Shown here: one piece after another, positions 12,011 to 22,742 of the stretch
Layout of the letters: each line of letters starts with the position of its first letter
Position numbering within the stretch: position 1 is the first letter of the stretch
Source of the DNA: Panax quinquefolius
Lineage: Eukaryota > Streptophyta > Magnoliopsida > Apiales > Araliaceae
Reading direction: 5' to 3'
DNA: 64,000 nt
NCBI GenBank assembly: GCA_020205615.1
Contig: CM035160.1
Span: forward strand, 2,474,937-2,538,936
The notes under the pieces: generated by a model
Seen by the model: the letters and a program-made list of their open reading frames with translations, nothing else
Databases searched by the model: none
What the model was told of the DNA's origin: nothing
Translations under genes and position numbers: made by a program

Positions 12011-14353
12011 TGTAAGACCCAAACTTTTATAAATAAAGATGAATTTTCTATAAATATTATTTTTAAATATTATGGAATAAATTTGATATAATGTTATAGT
12101 TGTGGGTAATATTTATAAATTTTTGCAAAGTATGCAAGTGGTTATATTATTCGATTGGTGGGGAATATTCGGTTTAGGGGGAATATTCGTATAACGGCTC
12201 AATCATTGGTGGACCCCTAGCGTAAATTATTTCGGATTGAGAAAACGACAAAAATATTTTATTGAAATAACGGCGGAAGTTTTACCGTTGATCATTGTTG
12301 AACTACTCGGTAGTAAAAGTACGAAGTCGTGTGGTTGCATAGTAAGACACGGTATTGATTATCGATGCTTATGTGAGAAGTCACTCGGTTTGATTCCATT
12401 ATTATCGATTAATAATATGAATTATTATAAGCGATAATGACGTTTTTATTTTATTCAGTATTATTAACGTAATAAAACGAAACATCTTTTATATAAAATG
12501 TAATACTTTATTAAAGTTATTCTATAAATAAAATATATTATATTTTATTATGCATAGTATTTTTGCATAGTGTTGCATAGTGTTTGCATAGTAAAATGTT
12601 TTTATATAAATAGAATATATTATATTTTATTTAAAAGATTTTGCTTTAAATATGGATAGTCGATTAAAAGTAAATCAAACGGACTGAATTCATGGATTAA
12701 TTACTATGCATTCTATTTTCCTATAAATAAAGCTCATTCTTTCATTATTTTTTATTAATTCAACCAAAACTCTGTAGAGAGAAACTATAGAGAAAGAAGA
12801 AAAGTATTCTCGCTACTTCACTTTGCCAATATTCGGTTCTTTTAAGGTAGGGAATATTATTTGTTGTACTCGTAAGGATATTATTCTTTTTGTATTCATG
12901 AAGAGAACTTCGTTATTCCATTCCTTATTATTTTGTTGGAATAACTTTGTATATCGCGACTACCCTATACTTGGTGACATTCTTCTATTATTCATCTTTA
13001 TTATCCCATTGGAACATCCTATCTCATGTGTTTTTACAGGACTCGGTTCCGCTTTTTTATTATTACATTGGAAAATCACATGCATGTGTGTTTTACAGGA
13101 CACAATTCCGTTCTTTATCATTACATTGGAATATCCTATCTCGTGTGTTTTACAATTGGATCGGGTTCCATCTTTATTATTCTGTTGGAACATCCTATCG
13201 GTGTGAATTTCACCTAACCCGTTCCGTTATTATTATTACGTTGGAATAACTTTTATCATCGACGTCTCGCATGCATGGTGATTTTTTTTGTTATTCCATT
13301 CTTTATTATACCCAAATTGGTTAAAACTTTGACTTTTATACTCCATGAAATTAGTAGAATATACTTGATATTTGCGTTTCATCCAAAGATCTTTTATGGA
13401 AATATTCTTCCGATCATTCTTGAATTTTACTCTACAAAACAAGATTACGTTGACAATTTGGACGTTAATAATTCTGGACAAAATAATTCTTGAACTTGTT
13501 TTATTGAATTCTTATATCATTGTCATCATCCTCATGTTTATATATTTTTTAAAGTCATCTGTGGCACAGTAGTGCGTAGATGGACTTGGTATGATTATGA
13601 TGAGAGACTATTAGATTGTAATCACGACCGTAATGTTACAAATGATGTGGTAAAAATCCTCGATTGGCCGTAGTGCATTGATGGACGATTGTTGGCATGA
13701 TCATGACCATTAATGAATACACAACTATTCTCGGCACGTAAGTGCATGAATAATTGTGGTCGTGATACTAAAGAATATCCTTGGTAGTAGTAGCAGACGG
13801 GGGTGATTCGATGATGTGGATTATTTATTAAAGTGAGTCTCAAATTTATAATGATGATGAAAAACCTTTTAAATCATAAAAGATAGTAGATTTTATTTTC
13901 TACTTGACTCTTGTAATGGATCGCTTGTTCCACCGCAGTTAAACTTGATGTTTATTATATTTTATTAGTTTAACACTTGTTGAAGGCTAATGATAATTTA
14001 TTCTCGCATTATCTTAGTCATAATATTCCCTTCTTGGGCTAGTTGAGCTCGCTTTTCTTTCTTTCGTTTTTTCGTGAAATGAGAACATAAATTTGGGACG
14101 AGTCGGGGAACGGAGTAATGGTCCGAGAGGATAGCATTATTAGTCCTCACTATTCGTGAAATAGTGTGATAATAATTGTAATGAGGACTCCTTTTGAGTT
14201 TGTATAATATCTAGTAGATAATATTTGTATTCAAACTCACGCTTTGTCGATTGCATACCTACAATTATATTAATAAGTCAGATTTAAATTACGCACCACA
14301 TGTATCTGACTATCCAAGATGGGTGATGTATACCTAATTTTGGGGGTGTCACA
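12011..14353 (+). repeat. 3' LTR of old B (family B, 2343 bp)
   Basis: Starts TGTAAGACCCAAAC and ends TAATTTTGGGGGTGTCACA. It contains the TATA box CTATAAATAA at 12721-12730, a ~58-61-bp array at about 12950-13255 with the GGAACATCCT core, and a second degenerate array at about 13560-13800. Open frames of 60-127 codons across the first array are by-products of the repeats and are not genes. Confidence 0.88.
12950..13255 (+). repeat. Tandem ~58-61-bp array in LTR B (old B)
   Basis: About five units, each containing TTGGAACATCCT, then TGTGTTTTACA, then GGTTCCATCTTTATTATT. GTTCC and the next GGAAC form an inverted repeat across about 17-20 bases. The same array is present in every B LTR (about 30100-30375, 37960-38290, 45340-45670 and 49260-49595). 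Confidence 0.85.
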
Positions 14354-14513
14354 TGTCCTACGTACGAAGGTCATACCACAAGTTAAAGTTTTGTGGAGAA
14401 ACCATGCTATTGAGGAAATGACCTGGGAGTTGGAAACGGAAATGAAAGCGAAGTATCCTCATCTTTTTGAAAAACCAGGTACGTACGTCAATTTCGAGGA
14501 CGAAATTTCATAA
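14354..14513 (+). pseudogene. Chromodomain-like pol C-terminus of el3
   Basis: About 50 codons stay open to a TAA at 14511-14513, the most intact pol tail in the left nest. They contain KVIPQVKVLWRNHAIEEMTW and KYPHLF. This matches the group-II chromodomain at the end of Tekay/Del integrases, which is thought to help target heterochromatin. The last residues overlap the conserved stretch AATTTCGAGGACGAAATTTC and the polypurine tract AAGGAGGGGAGGT. It is truncated on the left by the B insertion, so it has no start codon of its own. Confidence 0.75.
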
Positions 14514-14524
14514 GGAGGGGAGGT

Positions 14525-17334
14525 TGTAAGACCCCAAATTATTAATAAATGAAATTTAATTTCCTCTATTTATCATTTTAAAATAGTAAGGGTTGATTTG
14601 ATTAATGTGGTTAGTTATGGGTAAAATGTGCAAATATTTCAAATAAGCAAGTGGTTATAAAATACTCATTGTTGTCGAAGAATATTCGTTTGGTCGTGGA
14701 ATATTCTTGTTGTCGGAGAATATTCGCATGCGACAGTAAACCTTGTGTGGGCCCCATAACTTAGAAAACAATTGGATGAAGAAAACGACAAGTATAAGTT
14801 GTTTATAAATAACTTGGCGCGATGAATTACCAATTAATATTGTTGGAATACGGTGGTTAAAACACGCAAGAATACTCGTTGTTGAACAAGAAGTACATAC
14901 CGGTATTGCACCAATTATTGATTCTTACGTAAAAAGGCACTACTCAATAATTATTACGGTAATTCTTATTCGATATTTTTATTTTATTGATTCAATAATT
15001 CTTTGCGTTGATTTTTTTTTATATTCTTTGTTATTTCAATAATTGTCACTACACATTATTTTTCATTATCGAGACAATAATTCATATTATCTGAATAATA
15101 TTATTAGATAACATTATTGGCAATGTCTAGAAAGTTACATCTAAGGAGAGGTTTGGTCACCTAATCTTGGCTATTTAGTAAGGAGAAATCTTTATTCGAA
15201 AGCCCCCCTCTTCTCGAGAAACTATTCGTCACAAGATCTTGTGATTCTGTAATATTATTTGTGAATAATTAATTATTAATTTATATGATGAGAAAAATAT
15301 TGATTTTATGTGGATATAGATGGAGAAAATTTTTAAAATGACAATTGTTAAAAATTGATATTTTATCTTTTTACGATAAAATAATATTTTATTATATTAT
15401 TATAATATAATAATGGGGATATTTTACTGATGGATGTGGGATATATGAGTATATGAGGATGAGGAGTATTTTTGTTACAAAAGTTGTTTAAAACATGTTA
15501 AACATGTCCAAGTGGCCCATTTCTTAATCGAAATTTGATTATAGCTTGTAAAATCGCATGGTTTATGGATTTTGGTCAAGTTCATTTGGAATTTAGAAAA
15601 ACTTTCTTACCTATGAAAGTTGTAGAGAATTGAATTTCCTATAAAAAATTGTGAGATTCGAATTTTTCGATAAAAGGGCTATATATTATGAATTATTGAA
15701 GTTTAGTGGTTCCAAAATAATTGATTTTGGAAGTTTAAAATATTTATAGTTAGAAAAACGTTTTTATTGTTTTGGTTGGCCCCATTGTATTTTGTAAATG
15801 GTCAAATCGATTTTCAAAGTAGGCGTAGGAATTTTTTTAAAATATTAATATTATATTAAATTTTTACGCTTTGGTGTTCTAAAGATTTTCCTATAAATAG
15901 GGTGCTTAGGTTAGAATTGAAAATCACACCGTGAAACTAAAGATTTCTCTATTTCTCTCTATAATATTGAGCGTATTTGTGAGTATTTTAGTACTTTGAG
16001 TATTGCTATACTGGTTGCAAATTTTTCAAAGACTATATCCAAAGATTCCAGGTCGGAAGTATTATTCTTTCTGAGGTAAAGGATATTATTTTACTCAAAA
16101 ATGATATTATTTCTTCAATATCATTACGCCGAAATATTGGTTAGAAATTTTATCAAATTTAGAACTTTTTTCATGTTGGAGTTACTTTATTCATGAGTTA
16201 CTATTCACGAGTTACTATTCATTTAGTACTATTCACAAAGCGTGATGATGTTTTTTTTGTGAAATTTCTATCTTTTGAGGTTAGAATTCTTATTCACGAT
16301 ACTCTGTAATATTCACGATATCGACATTATTCACGAATACGATACTATTCACTGAAAAATTAAATTTTCTTTTCTGTGTCCAAGATTGTTTGTTATGATT
16401 CCTATCTTTGATTTTATCCATGTTTTGGTCTTCATTCCTGAATTTTACTCAACTCTGGTTATTTATGAAGTATTTTTGAACTTGGATTATTTAAAGTACG
16501 AATTCTTAATACTTGTTTTTTTGTTTCACTGGATTCGTTTTCTTTAAAATATTTTTCATCATCCTCAGTCCTAAATGATGATATAATTGAATATCTTTGG
16601 CCAGTAGTGCAAAGATGAATGATTTCTTGATGAATATCTTTTGGCCAGTCTGAAGATGAGCAGGTTGTTGAGATGAAATACGATCGATCGATTAATATCT
16701 TTGCCCAGAAAGTGCAAAAGATGAGCAGTGTGTTTAGATGAACATGATTAAGTGATGAATATCTTTGGCTGTAGCAAAAGATGAATATTTGATTCCAGAT
16801 ATATATTGATTGATGTTACGGGGATAAAATATCGATGATGAACTTTTAAATTCATATATAGAAGATAGTAGTTTGCATTCTCTACTTAACTCTTCTAATG
16901 AATTATTATTTCATTGCGAAGATTGATTTAAAACCGGTTTCTATTGTATTCTATTAGATTTTTTCTCTGTTGAGAACTAACGATAATTTGTTCTATATTA
17001 TCTTAGTCATAATGTTCTTTCTTTAGCTGAAATTTGGAGCTCACCCTTTTCCTCGTTGTTCCATTTTTCTTCTCCGGAGGCGAGAATGTAGCTTAGATAG
17101 TACGGGGTGTGGAATGATGGTTCTAGAAGTTGTTTCTAGTAGTTCTCACTATTCGTAAAATAGTGTATTAATAATTATAATGAGGACTTATTTGAGTGTG
17201 GATATTGTCTAGATGACAATATTTGTATTTAAACTCACAATTTTTATGTTGTATTAATAAAGTTGTAGTTATTTCTGTACAATGTATTTGGCGACTCACA
17301 ATGGGTGTTGTATACCTATTTTGGGGGCGTCACA
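14525..17334 (+). repeat. 3' LTR of el3 (family A, 2810 bp)
   Basis: Starts TGTAAGACCCCAAATT and ends ATTTTGGGGGCGTCACA. It contains the TATA box CTATAAATAG at 15891-15900, short TACTATTCACGAG-type repeats at about 16180-16240 and the ~60-bp array at about 16590-16770. It marks the right edge of the left retrotransposon block. Confidence 0.92.
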
Positions 17335-17682
17335 AAACTACCACATCATCACCACCACAATTATATATATGTATATGTATCTATCTAACAAAATATAATT
17401 GATTTTGAATTTTTCGTTCACCTTAATAAATTATCTGGACCATCCAAAATTTAAAATAAATTTTACCGTACACGTAGTGCCGGAGTCATGGGAATATATA
17501 TTTCTTCTAACTCCATGTTCATGTTGCTTTACGTAACACACATGACATTAGTTCTAATTATTCTTTCATTTGTTAAGTATTCAGTTAAACTCTGAAAGAT
17601 TATTTTATTATAAATATTGTGCTACAAAAAGAAAGAAGGAGATATGCAAGGACGTATACTAACAGTATAAAATGCGATCCGA
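17335..17682. other. Intergenic sequence, no gene seen
   Basis: AT-rich single-copy sequence between the end of el3 and the foldback element. No open frame of note and no repeat shared with the rest of the window. Confidence 0.6.
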
Positions 17683-17814
17683 TTAGCATGAAGTTTATTT
17701 TTTGGTAAATTGATTAATTGACCAATAAAATACTGACACACATAAAACTTTACTTGTGTGTCAACACTCTATTGGCCAATTGACCAACATACTTAAAAAT
17801 AAATTTGATGCTAA
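17683..17814. mobile_element. Foldback MITE-like hairpin (132 bp)
   Basis: Two arms of about 60 bases are imperfect reverse complements. The left arm starts TTAGCATGAAGTTTATTTTT and ends ACTGACACACA; the right arm starts TGTGTGTCAACA and ends AAATTTGATGCTAA. They are separated by about 12 bases. Such foldback structures are typical of miniature inverted-repeat elements. No clear target duplication was found, so the superfamily is not assigned. Confidence 0.7.
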
Positions 17815-17881
17815 CCACTTCATATAAAATGAAATGATAATTCAATCAAATTTGATGTAAATTATAAATTAATTCATTTTG

Positions 17882-17886
<5 letters not shown>

Positions 17887-17912
<26 letters not shown>
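17887..17912. repeat. AT dinucleotide microsatellite
   Basis: An uninterrupted run of alternating A and T, about 26 bases. Confidence 0.9.
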
Positions 17913-17915
<3 letters not shown>

Positions 17916-18162
17916 TATTACTTCTTTTTAAATGATGATGATGTTGATGTTGACTACGTAAACCAAATCAGGAATTGTTTTGGCAATTTCCTCGAAACAA
18001 TGGACCCCTTACTGCTGCTGCCCAACCAACCAGGCAACAACTCTTTCTAATACCTCAACAGCTCATAATTATGTACGGGGTGTTAGAGTTGCGTAAAAAT
18101 AGTAGTAGTATTAGTAGTAATTGAATTTAAAATAAAAGTCTAGAATTGATTACCTACTCCAA

Positions 18163-18195
18163 CCCCAACTCCTACTCCTACTCCTACTCCTACTT
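18163..18195. repeat. CTACTC hexanucleotide microsatellite
   Basis: About five tandem copies of a CTACTC-type unit. Confidence 0.85.
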
Positions 18196-19161
18196 GTTGA
18201 ACACTTGAAATAGATATGAATATGATATTTCCAATTACATATGAATATTATTACATATTTCTCTCTTGATTTATATTTATATGTAGTATTCTTAACTAAA
18301 AATTAGATAACATGCTTATAAAATAGCTTATTAAATATTAAAAGTAATAAATACAACAATGCTTATAAAATAGCTTATTTATGTTAATTTAAATTGATTA
18401 GTAAAAAAAATGACGTATGCCAAATATTTTAAATTACTTTAAATTATATAATTTTAGGTCTAGGAGTTAATATAAATAATTTTATAATTTAATACGGGCT
18501 TAACCCAACTTTTTTTTAGTATAGCTCGAATGAGTGAAGCTCGAACTCGATAAATTTAAAATGGACTGAGCCTAAACAACTTAAACTCGACTCGTATAAC
18601 CCGATTGGTATGCCTAATTGAGTCGTAGGTATATAATTTGACTTATAAGTTATAAATTAAGTTAAAATAAGTTAGGAATATGTTCGGCTCATAATAACTT
18701 ATAAGTTAAAATTAAATGGAAGATTACTAAAAAAGATGTTCATAAAAAAAGGAGTAAAATAGACATTTTATTTCGCCAAATTAACTTAAAAGTAGAAAAA
18801 TAAGTCATTCATAAACAAAAAAATAATAATAAATGATTTAAAAATTAATCTGACCAGCTTATAAGTCATTCACTCTTCATGGGCCAGGCCACTAGACAAA
18901 ACAAATCCTTTCTTCTTTATGTACGGGCCATATAAAATGTAGAAGGCACATGCGAGATGAAAATGACTTGTTTTGTTTGTTTAACTTATTCCACACTAAC
19001 TTAATAACTTGTTAAATTGCAGTTGGGTTAATCGGTCACATCACCTCATTTCATTTCAAATATGCTAAAGAAATCTGTACAAGGGATTCGGAAGGAATGA
19101 CTTTCTTATGGTTCTAATGCACCTTTCGGAAGATTTGCAAATAATTATAATAGTATGGACA
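18196..19161. other. Intergenic sequence, no gene seen
   Basis: Very AT-rich. It has short scattered duplications, such as GCTTATAAAATAGCTTAT near 18310 and 18361, and the palindrome AACTTATAAGTT near 18698. No coding region is supported. Confidence 0.6.
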
Positions 19162-20490
19162 CAGGGTTGGCCCTGAGTTTTGAAGGGCCTAAAGCGAACA
19201 ACAATAAAATGGGTCTTTTGCGAATTGCTATTAAGATAGACATAAAAAAACGAAGAACTTTTACTGAACAAAAAAGGATCAATACAAAAGCATTAATGAG
19301 GCACACCTAGAAAATCTAAGGGTTGATCAGAACCAACTTAAATTGGAAGTTCAGGGGCTCGTAAAGAAACAAGAGTATATGGAGAATGATTTGGTCACCA
19401 TCAAAGAGCAGATACATAGTTTGTTTAAGCAATAGAAAATGGTTATGTTCATGGCTAGTCCATTTTTTCCAAAACATGCTCAACAATTTAAGCAACTGAT
19501 AAGGCAGGTGCAACTCTACATACATAGCAGAATTACTTGCTAGTTTAATGCTGCTCTCGGATCCTGAGCCTCTAAACAGGTGCAACTTTACATGTATAAT
19601 TTTTGATCCTACCCCCCCTCCCCCTAAAACAAGAGTCCATTTTTTTTATAAAAGAATCCAAAATTAGTCACTTTTTACAACAACAAAAAAAACTAGAAAG
19701 TGACATAATATTCAAAATTTTCTCCTAAGAAAAAACAATTATATTTAACTTTCAAAAATTTTAAATTATTATTATACTAATATGAATAATGGATAACAGT
19801 AATTTGAATATCATCAAAACTGTGGTAATTACTTTAACAATTTAAATAATTTAGGCAACAATTTGAGCCTATTTCTGAATTTTATCACTTGGATATTTCT
19901 ACTGATTCTGTTTTCTTATTCATCTTCTAAATTAAAATTTTCAGCTATGTTAAAATTAAAACTGCTACTAACCACAATAGCATTCAAAAATCCACAGTAG
20001 TCATCAACTCATCAATACCCAATAGCATTCAAAAAAAAAAAAAATCCACAGTAGCATAAACAAATCTACTCAATCAGTCATCAATTAAGCCCAATTAAAT
20101 TAAACAATGGTTCTAAATTTCATAAACAAAACAATTAATTTTAAAACCCTAAAAATAGAATTAATACCTGAAATTGAAGGAGACGAAGTCTGCCGGAGAA
20201 GATTGATTATTTACTTTTCAGATTGATTGATTTGTGTGAAGGAGATGAAGTATTTGTGTGAAGTGGTTGAAGGAGAGTCGCCCACTCGTCGAGTCAGAGA
20301 TACTGAGATGAGGGAGAGTCGGAGATAACGCAGCAATTGTGAAGGACTGAAGCCTGAAGGAGTTAAGAGACGAACGTGATTTGAAGGAGACTAATAGTCT
20401 AATATTATCGGACCAATATATTTAGGGGGCCCTAAAAATTTTTGGGCCTAAAGCCCAGACACCTTGGGTTTTAGCCCAGGGCCGGTCCTG
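19162..20490. mobile_element. Non-autonomous hAT-type DNA transposon (1329 bp)
   Basis: The ends are inverted repeats: CAGGGTTGGCCCTGAG on the left and, as reverse complement of the right end, CAGGACCGGCCCTGGGC. The CAGGGCCGGCCCTG-type end is characteristic of one large hAT group. It is flanked by a perfect 8-bp duplication TATGGACA (19154-19161 and 20491-20498), the length hAT transposases produce. The subterminal regions on both sides carry GGGCCTAAAGC in opposite contexts. No transposase or BED zinc-finger sequence is recognisable, so it would need a transposase supplied in trans. The interior holds a coding-like fragment at about 19307-19537 (listed separately) and duplicated short segments around 19975 and 20025. 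Confidence 0.92.
19307..19537 (+). pseudogene. Heat-shock transcription factor HR-A/B fragment captured in the hAT element
   Basis: In one plus-strand frame the sequence reads as a coiled coil. It includes LENLRVDQNQLKLEVQGLVK, then a short linker and QIHSLFKQ, one in-frame TAG at about 19432, and then KMVMFMASPFFPKHAQQFKQ and LIRQ. This resembles the oligomerisation region (HR-A/B) of class-A plant heat-shock factors: heptad-spaced leucines, then a QQQMM-F-A-like motif, then a P-F-QQL-like motif. The DNA-binding domain is not present. The TAG and the lack of a start show a non-functional fragment. Assignment is by motif resemblance only; a generic coiled-coil protein is the alternative. Confidence 0.55.
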
Positions 20491-20498
20491 TATGGACA

Positions 20499-21090
20499 TG
20501 CATGAAGTAGTCAGTAGTCAATAGTCAGGTCAGGGTTCAACCAATCTAATAAAAAATAAATAATTTATAATTAATAAAATTGTAAATAAAATAAAATATT
20601 TAAGTTACATATGTATGAAGCCTGAAGGGAGAAGTAGTAGAGAGGTGGTGGGTGGAGTCAGGTAACACTGAACATTCGTTATGGGCTTTTCTGTGCGTTG
20701 CTCGTTGGGCTACGACCTAGGACTAAGATATTCAAAATCCAGCTCCATATATTTGGGCCACTACCATATTAAGACTAAATCCCTGGGCTCACGGAATAAA
20801 CTTTTTATGTTTGGGTGATAGAAATGTGAATTTGGGTAGTTAATGACAAAAATAAGGAAGATGACAACATTATCCAAAAGAATGGGATATGGTACATAGA
20901 TGGGAGGATTCTATTGGTTGAAGCAATTGGAAACTGATCATCTTCTTCGTCCAGGAAAAAGATATTCCATTCATTCAAAGCCTCTCAAAATATTTCTTCA
21001 ACCATTTTAGTTTTTGCTCAACTTCCTTCTTTAGCCTTATCTTCTTCCTATAATTTTAATTCTTTTCAAGCAAAGAAAGAGAGCAGCAGT
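20499..21090 (+). promoter_or_regulatory. Upstream region of PSAE
   Basis: The stretch between the hAT element and the PSAE start codon must hold the promoter and 5' UTR. A weak TATA-like CTATAATTTT lies at about 21048-21057, but this is only about 40 bases from the ATG, so the true TATA box may be elsewhere. No motif here is strong enough to assign a light-response element with confidence. Confidence 0.35.
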
Positions 21091-21917
21091 ATGGGTAGCT
21101 GCAGCATGGCATCAGCTGCTTGTGGATTTGTGGTGACACCAAATGTTGTCACCCCCAATAACACAGCCAGAATGGTCACTATGGTATCCTTCCCTCCTTC
21201 AAGGAACAATGGCAGCAGGCTGGTGGTACGGGCGGCTGAAGACGCGGCGCCACCGGCAGCCACCACCGTCACAGAAGAAGCTAAAGCTGCTCCTGTCGCC
21301 AAGCCACCTCCGATTGGCCCCAAGAGAGGAACTAAAGTAAGTCCTTTTCCCCTCCCCGCCCCCGCCTCAATACCCACCGCATATTTGGAATCTTCTCATC
21401 ATTTTGTTGCCAAAGTAGTATTGATAAAACAAACATCGGGAGCTCCGAAATTGGTTGAGCTGTATTTGATATTCTGTGTTTATAATTTTCCAACAAGTAA
21501 CATCATAACATGTAGTGGTCAAATTTTGATTTTGTTTCTTTGCACAGGTGAAGATTCTTAGGAAGGAGTCTTACTGGTACAAAGGTGTCGGATCAGTTGT
21601 AGCTGTTGATCAGGTAATATAATTTCCCTCCCTCCCTCTCCTCTCTTCTTATATCATAATGGTCGAGAAATCCAAAAAATAAAATAAAAAAAAATGATTA
21701 TGTTTTCAAGAAAACTAAATCATCATTGAAATATGGCCAAAACATCTCAATTTCCTAATCAAATTATCAAAACAAAACTATGTTGATATTAATGTTGTTT
21801 TTTTGTAATGTGCAGGACCCAAAAAGTCGCTACCCAGTTGTTGTTAGGTTCGACAAAGTGAATTATGCCAATGTATCTACAAACAACTATGCATTGGATG
21901 AGATCCAAGAAGTCTAA
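21091..21917 (+). CDS. PSAE: Photosystem I reaction centre subunit IV (PsaE), chloroplast precursor
   Basis: Three exons, 21091-21336, 21548-21613 and 21816-21917, joined by GT-AG introns, encode 137 residues. PsaE is a small stromal subunit of photosystem I that helps dock ferredoxin and supports cyclic electron flow. Residues 1-48 look like a chloroplast transit peptide (Ser/Ala/Thr-rich, ending VVRA), giving a mature start AEDAAPP. An Ala/Pro-rich linker follows, then the conserved SH3-like fold from about residue 75: [23 protein letters not shown] (exon 2), and [14 protein letters not shown] and NNYALDEI (exon 3). The splice at K82/V83 restores the family sequence GTKVKILR. Length and motifs are normal for land-plant PsaE. 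The ATG at 21091 gives a complete transit peptide; a second Met at residue 6 is possible. Antisense open frames here are shadows. It is convergent with GRXS12, with the family-C nest between them. Confidence 0.97.
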
Positions 21918-22189
21918 TTAGGGAATAGGGATGCTTGCTTTTGTGTGTGATTATGTTGTAATTTATGTATTCTTATGCTATATATATCAACTTCTCTCTA
22001 TCATTATGTACCACACTGCTCTCATTTTGAACTCCTCTATAGTAATAGTCTTAAGGGGGCTGGATGTTCCCTATTCATATAGTAATTTCTACCCCTAATG
22101 TTTGGATAACAAGAAATTAAACAAGGCTGAGGATATTTTAATGTCAATTTCATGTAGATATGAGTCGCTTAATATCCAACTAATTTATT

Positions 22190-22220
22190 CCCCCCCCCCC
22201 CCCCCCACCACCACCACCAC
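22190..22220. repeat. Poly-C tract followed by ACC repeat
   Basis: Seventeen consecutive C (22190-22206), then ACC units to 22220, downstream of PSAE. Homopolymer length may be unreliable in the assembly. Confidence 0.85.
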
Positions 22221-22742
22221 TGTTGAGTTTGTGTTCCAGCAACATTTTCTATGCAATTTTGAAATGTATATCATGTTACATTATTCATATAAATGCTCAA
22301 AAAAATATAAAATTAAATAACACATCAGTGTTTCGACTCTGTTGAACTAATTCCTGAGATATACAGTATTTTAAAGAGAGAGAAAAACATTAAATAATCT
22401 TTGCCACTACATTTCTCAGCGATGAAACTAAAGACTAGCATGCCTCTGAGAGAAACTAAACTTTGCTCACGGCCGGCAAATACACCCGCAGGAAAAGTTA
22501 TGCTTATGAAGCTATGCAGGGAAATAAAACGCCATGCCACAATACCCAACTGATACAAAAAACATTTGTCTTCCTTTTACAGGAGGGAGTAAAAGAGGTA
22601 CCTTGAGTGATTCTACTTTTGATAATGAGTTGGCAAGCATAGCAGCCCTGGAATATGTTCTGCATTATAGTATTATCTTACAGTTAAAAAGAAAATAATC
22701 AATTTTCTCAAACACTATGTTTCTGTTTCCTAGGAGGATTCA
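22221..22742. other. Downstream flank of PSAE, pre-insertion host sequence
   Basis: Unique sequence leading to the ATTCA target duplication at 22738-22742. There is a 77-codon minus-strand open frame at 22325-22558 with no recognisable family. Together with 53286-53999 it made up the original PSAE-GRXS12 intergenic space. Confidence 0.55.

Larger units (their letters stand above)
11321..14353 (+). mobile_element. Family-B chromovirus, 3' part only (old B)
   Basis: Integrase end and chromodomain-like tail (11321-12010) followed by a full family-B LTR (12011-14353). The 5' portion is separated by the el2/el1 insertions and lies outside the window. Its right border GGTGTCACA at 14345-14353 abuts the pol tail of another family-A element (el3), so this copy inserted into el3. 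The LTR is shorter than in the other B copies and clearly diverged, consistent with an older insertion. Confidence 0.8.
14354..17334 (+). mobile_element. Family-A chromovirus, 3' end only (el3)
   Basis: The outermost element of the left nest: a short pol tail (14354-14524) and a full family-A LTR. Its remaining internal region and 5' LTR lie beyond the left window edge. The right flank after CGTCACA is AAACT (17335-17339), which should be duplicated next to the unseen 5' LTR. Confidence 0.8.

Noticed and set aside
12823..13206. Overlapping open frames up to 127 codons on both strands over the LTR-B array (also at 37966-38379 and 45259-45693)
   Set aside because: They arise from tandem repeats with low stop density in several frames at once, have no family resemblance, and recur only with the repeat.
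14354..14513. Treating the 14319-14513 open frame as a gene starting at ATG 14319
   Set aside because: Its first codons come from the end of the B LTR; only the part after 14353 is pol sequence, so the frame is a fusion created by insertion.
19316..19585. 89-codon minus-strand frame in the hAT element
   Set aside because: It is opposite to the plus-strand heat-shock-factor-like frame, which has recognisable motifs; the minus frame has none.
21066..21377. 103-codon minus-strand frame opposite PSAE exon 1
   Set aside because: It is the antisense shadow of the GC-rich transit-peptide exon, and the plus-strand PsaE is clear.
22325..22558. 77-codon minus-strand frame downstream of PSAE as a possible gene
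   Set aside because: No recognisable domain, no splice context found, and it ends in AT-rich sequence; chance open frame.
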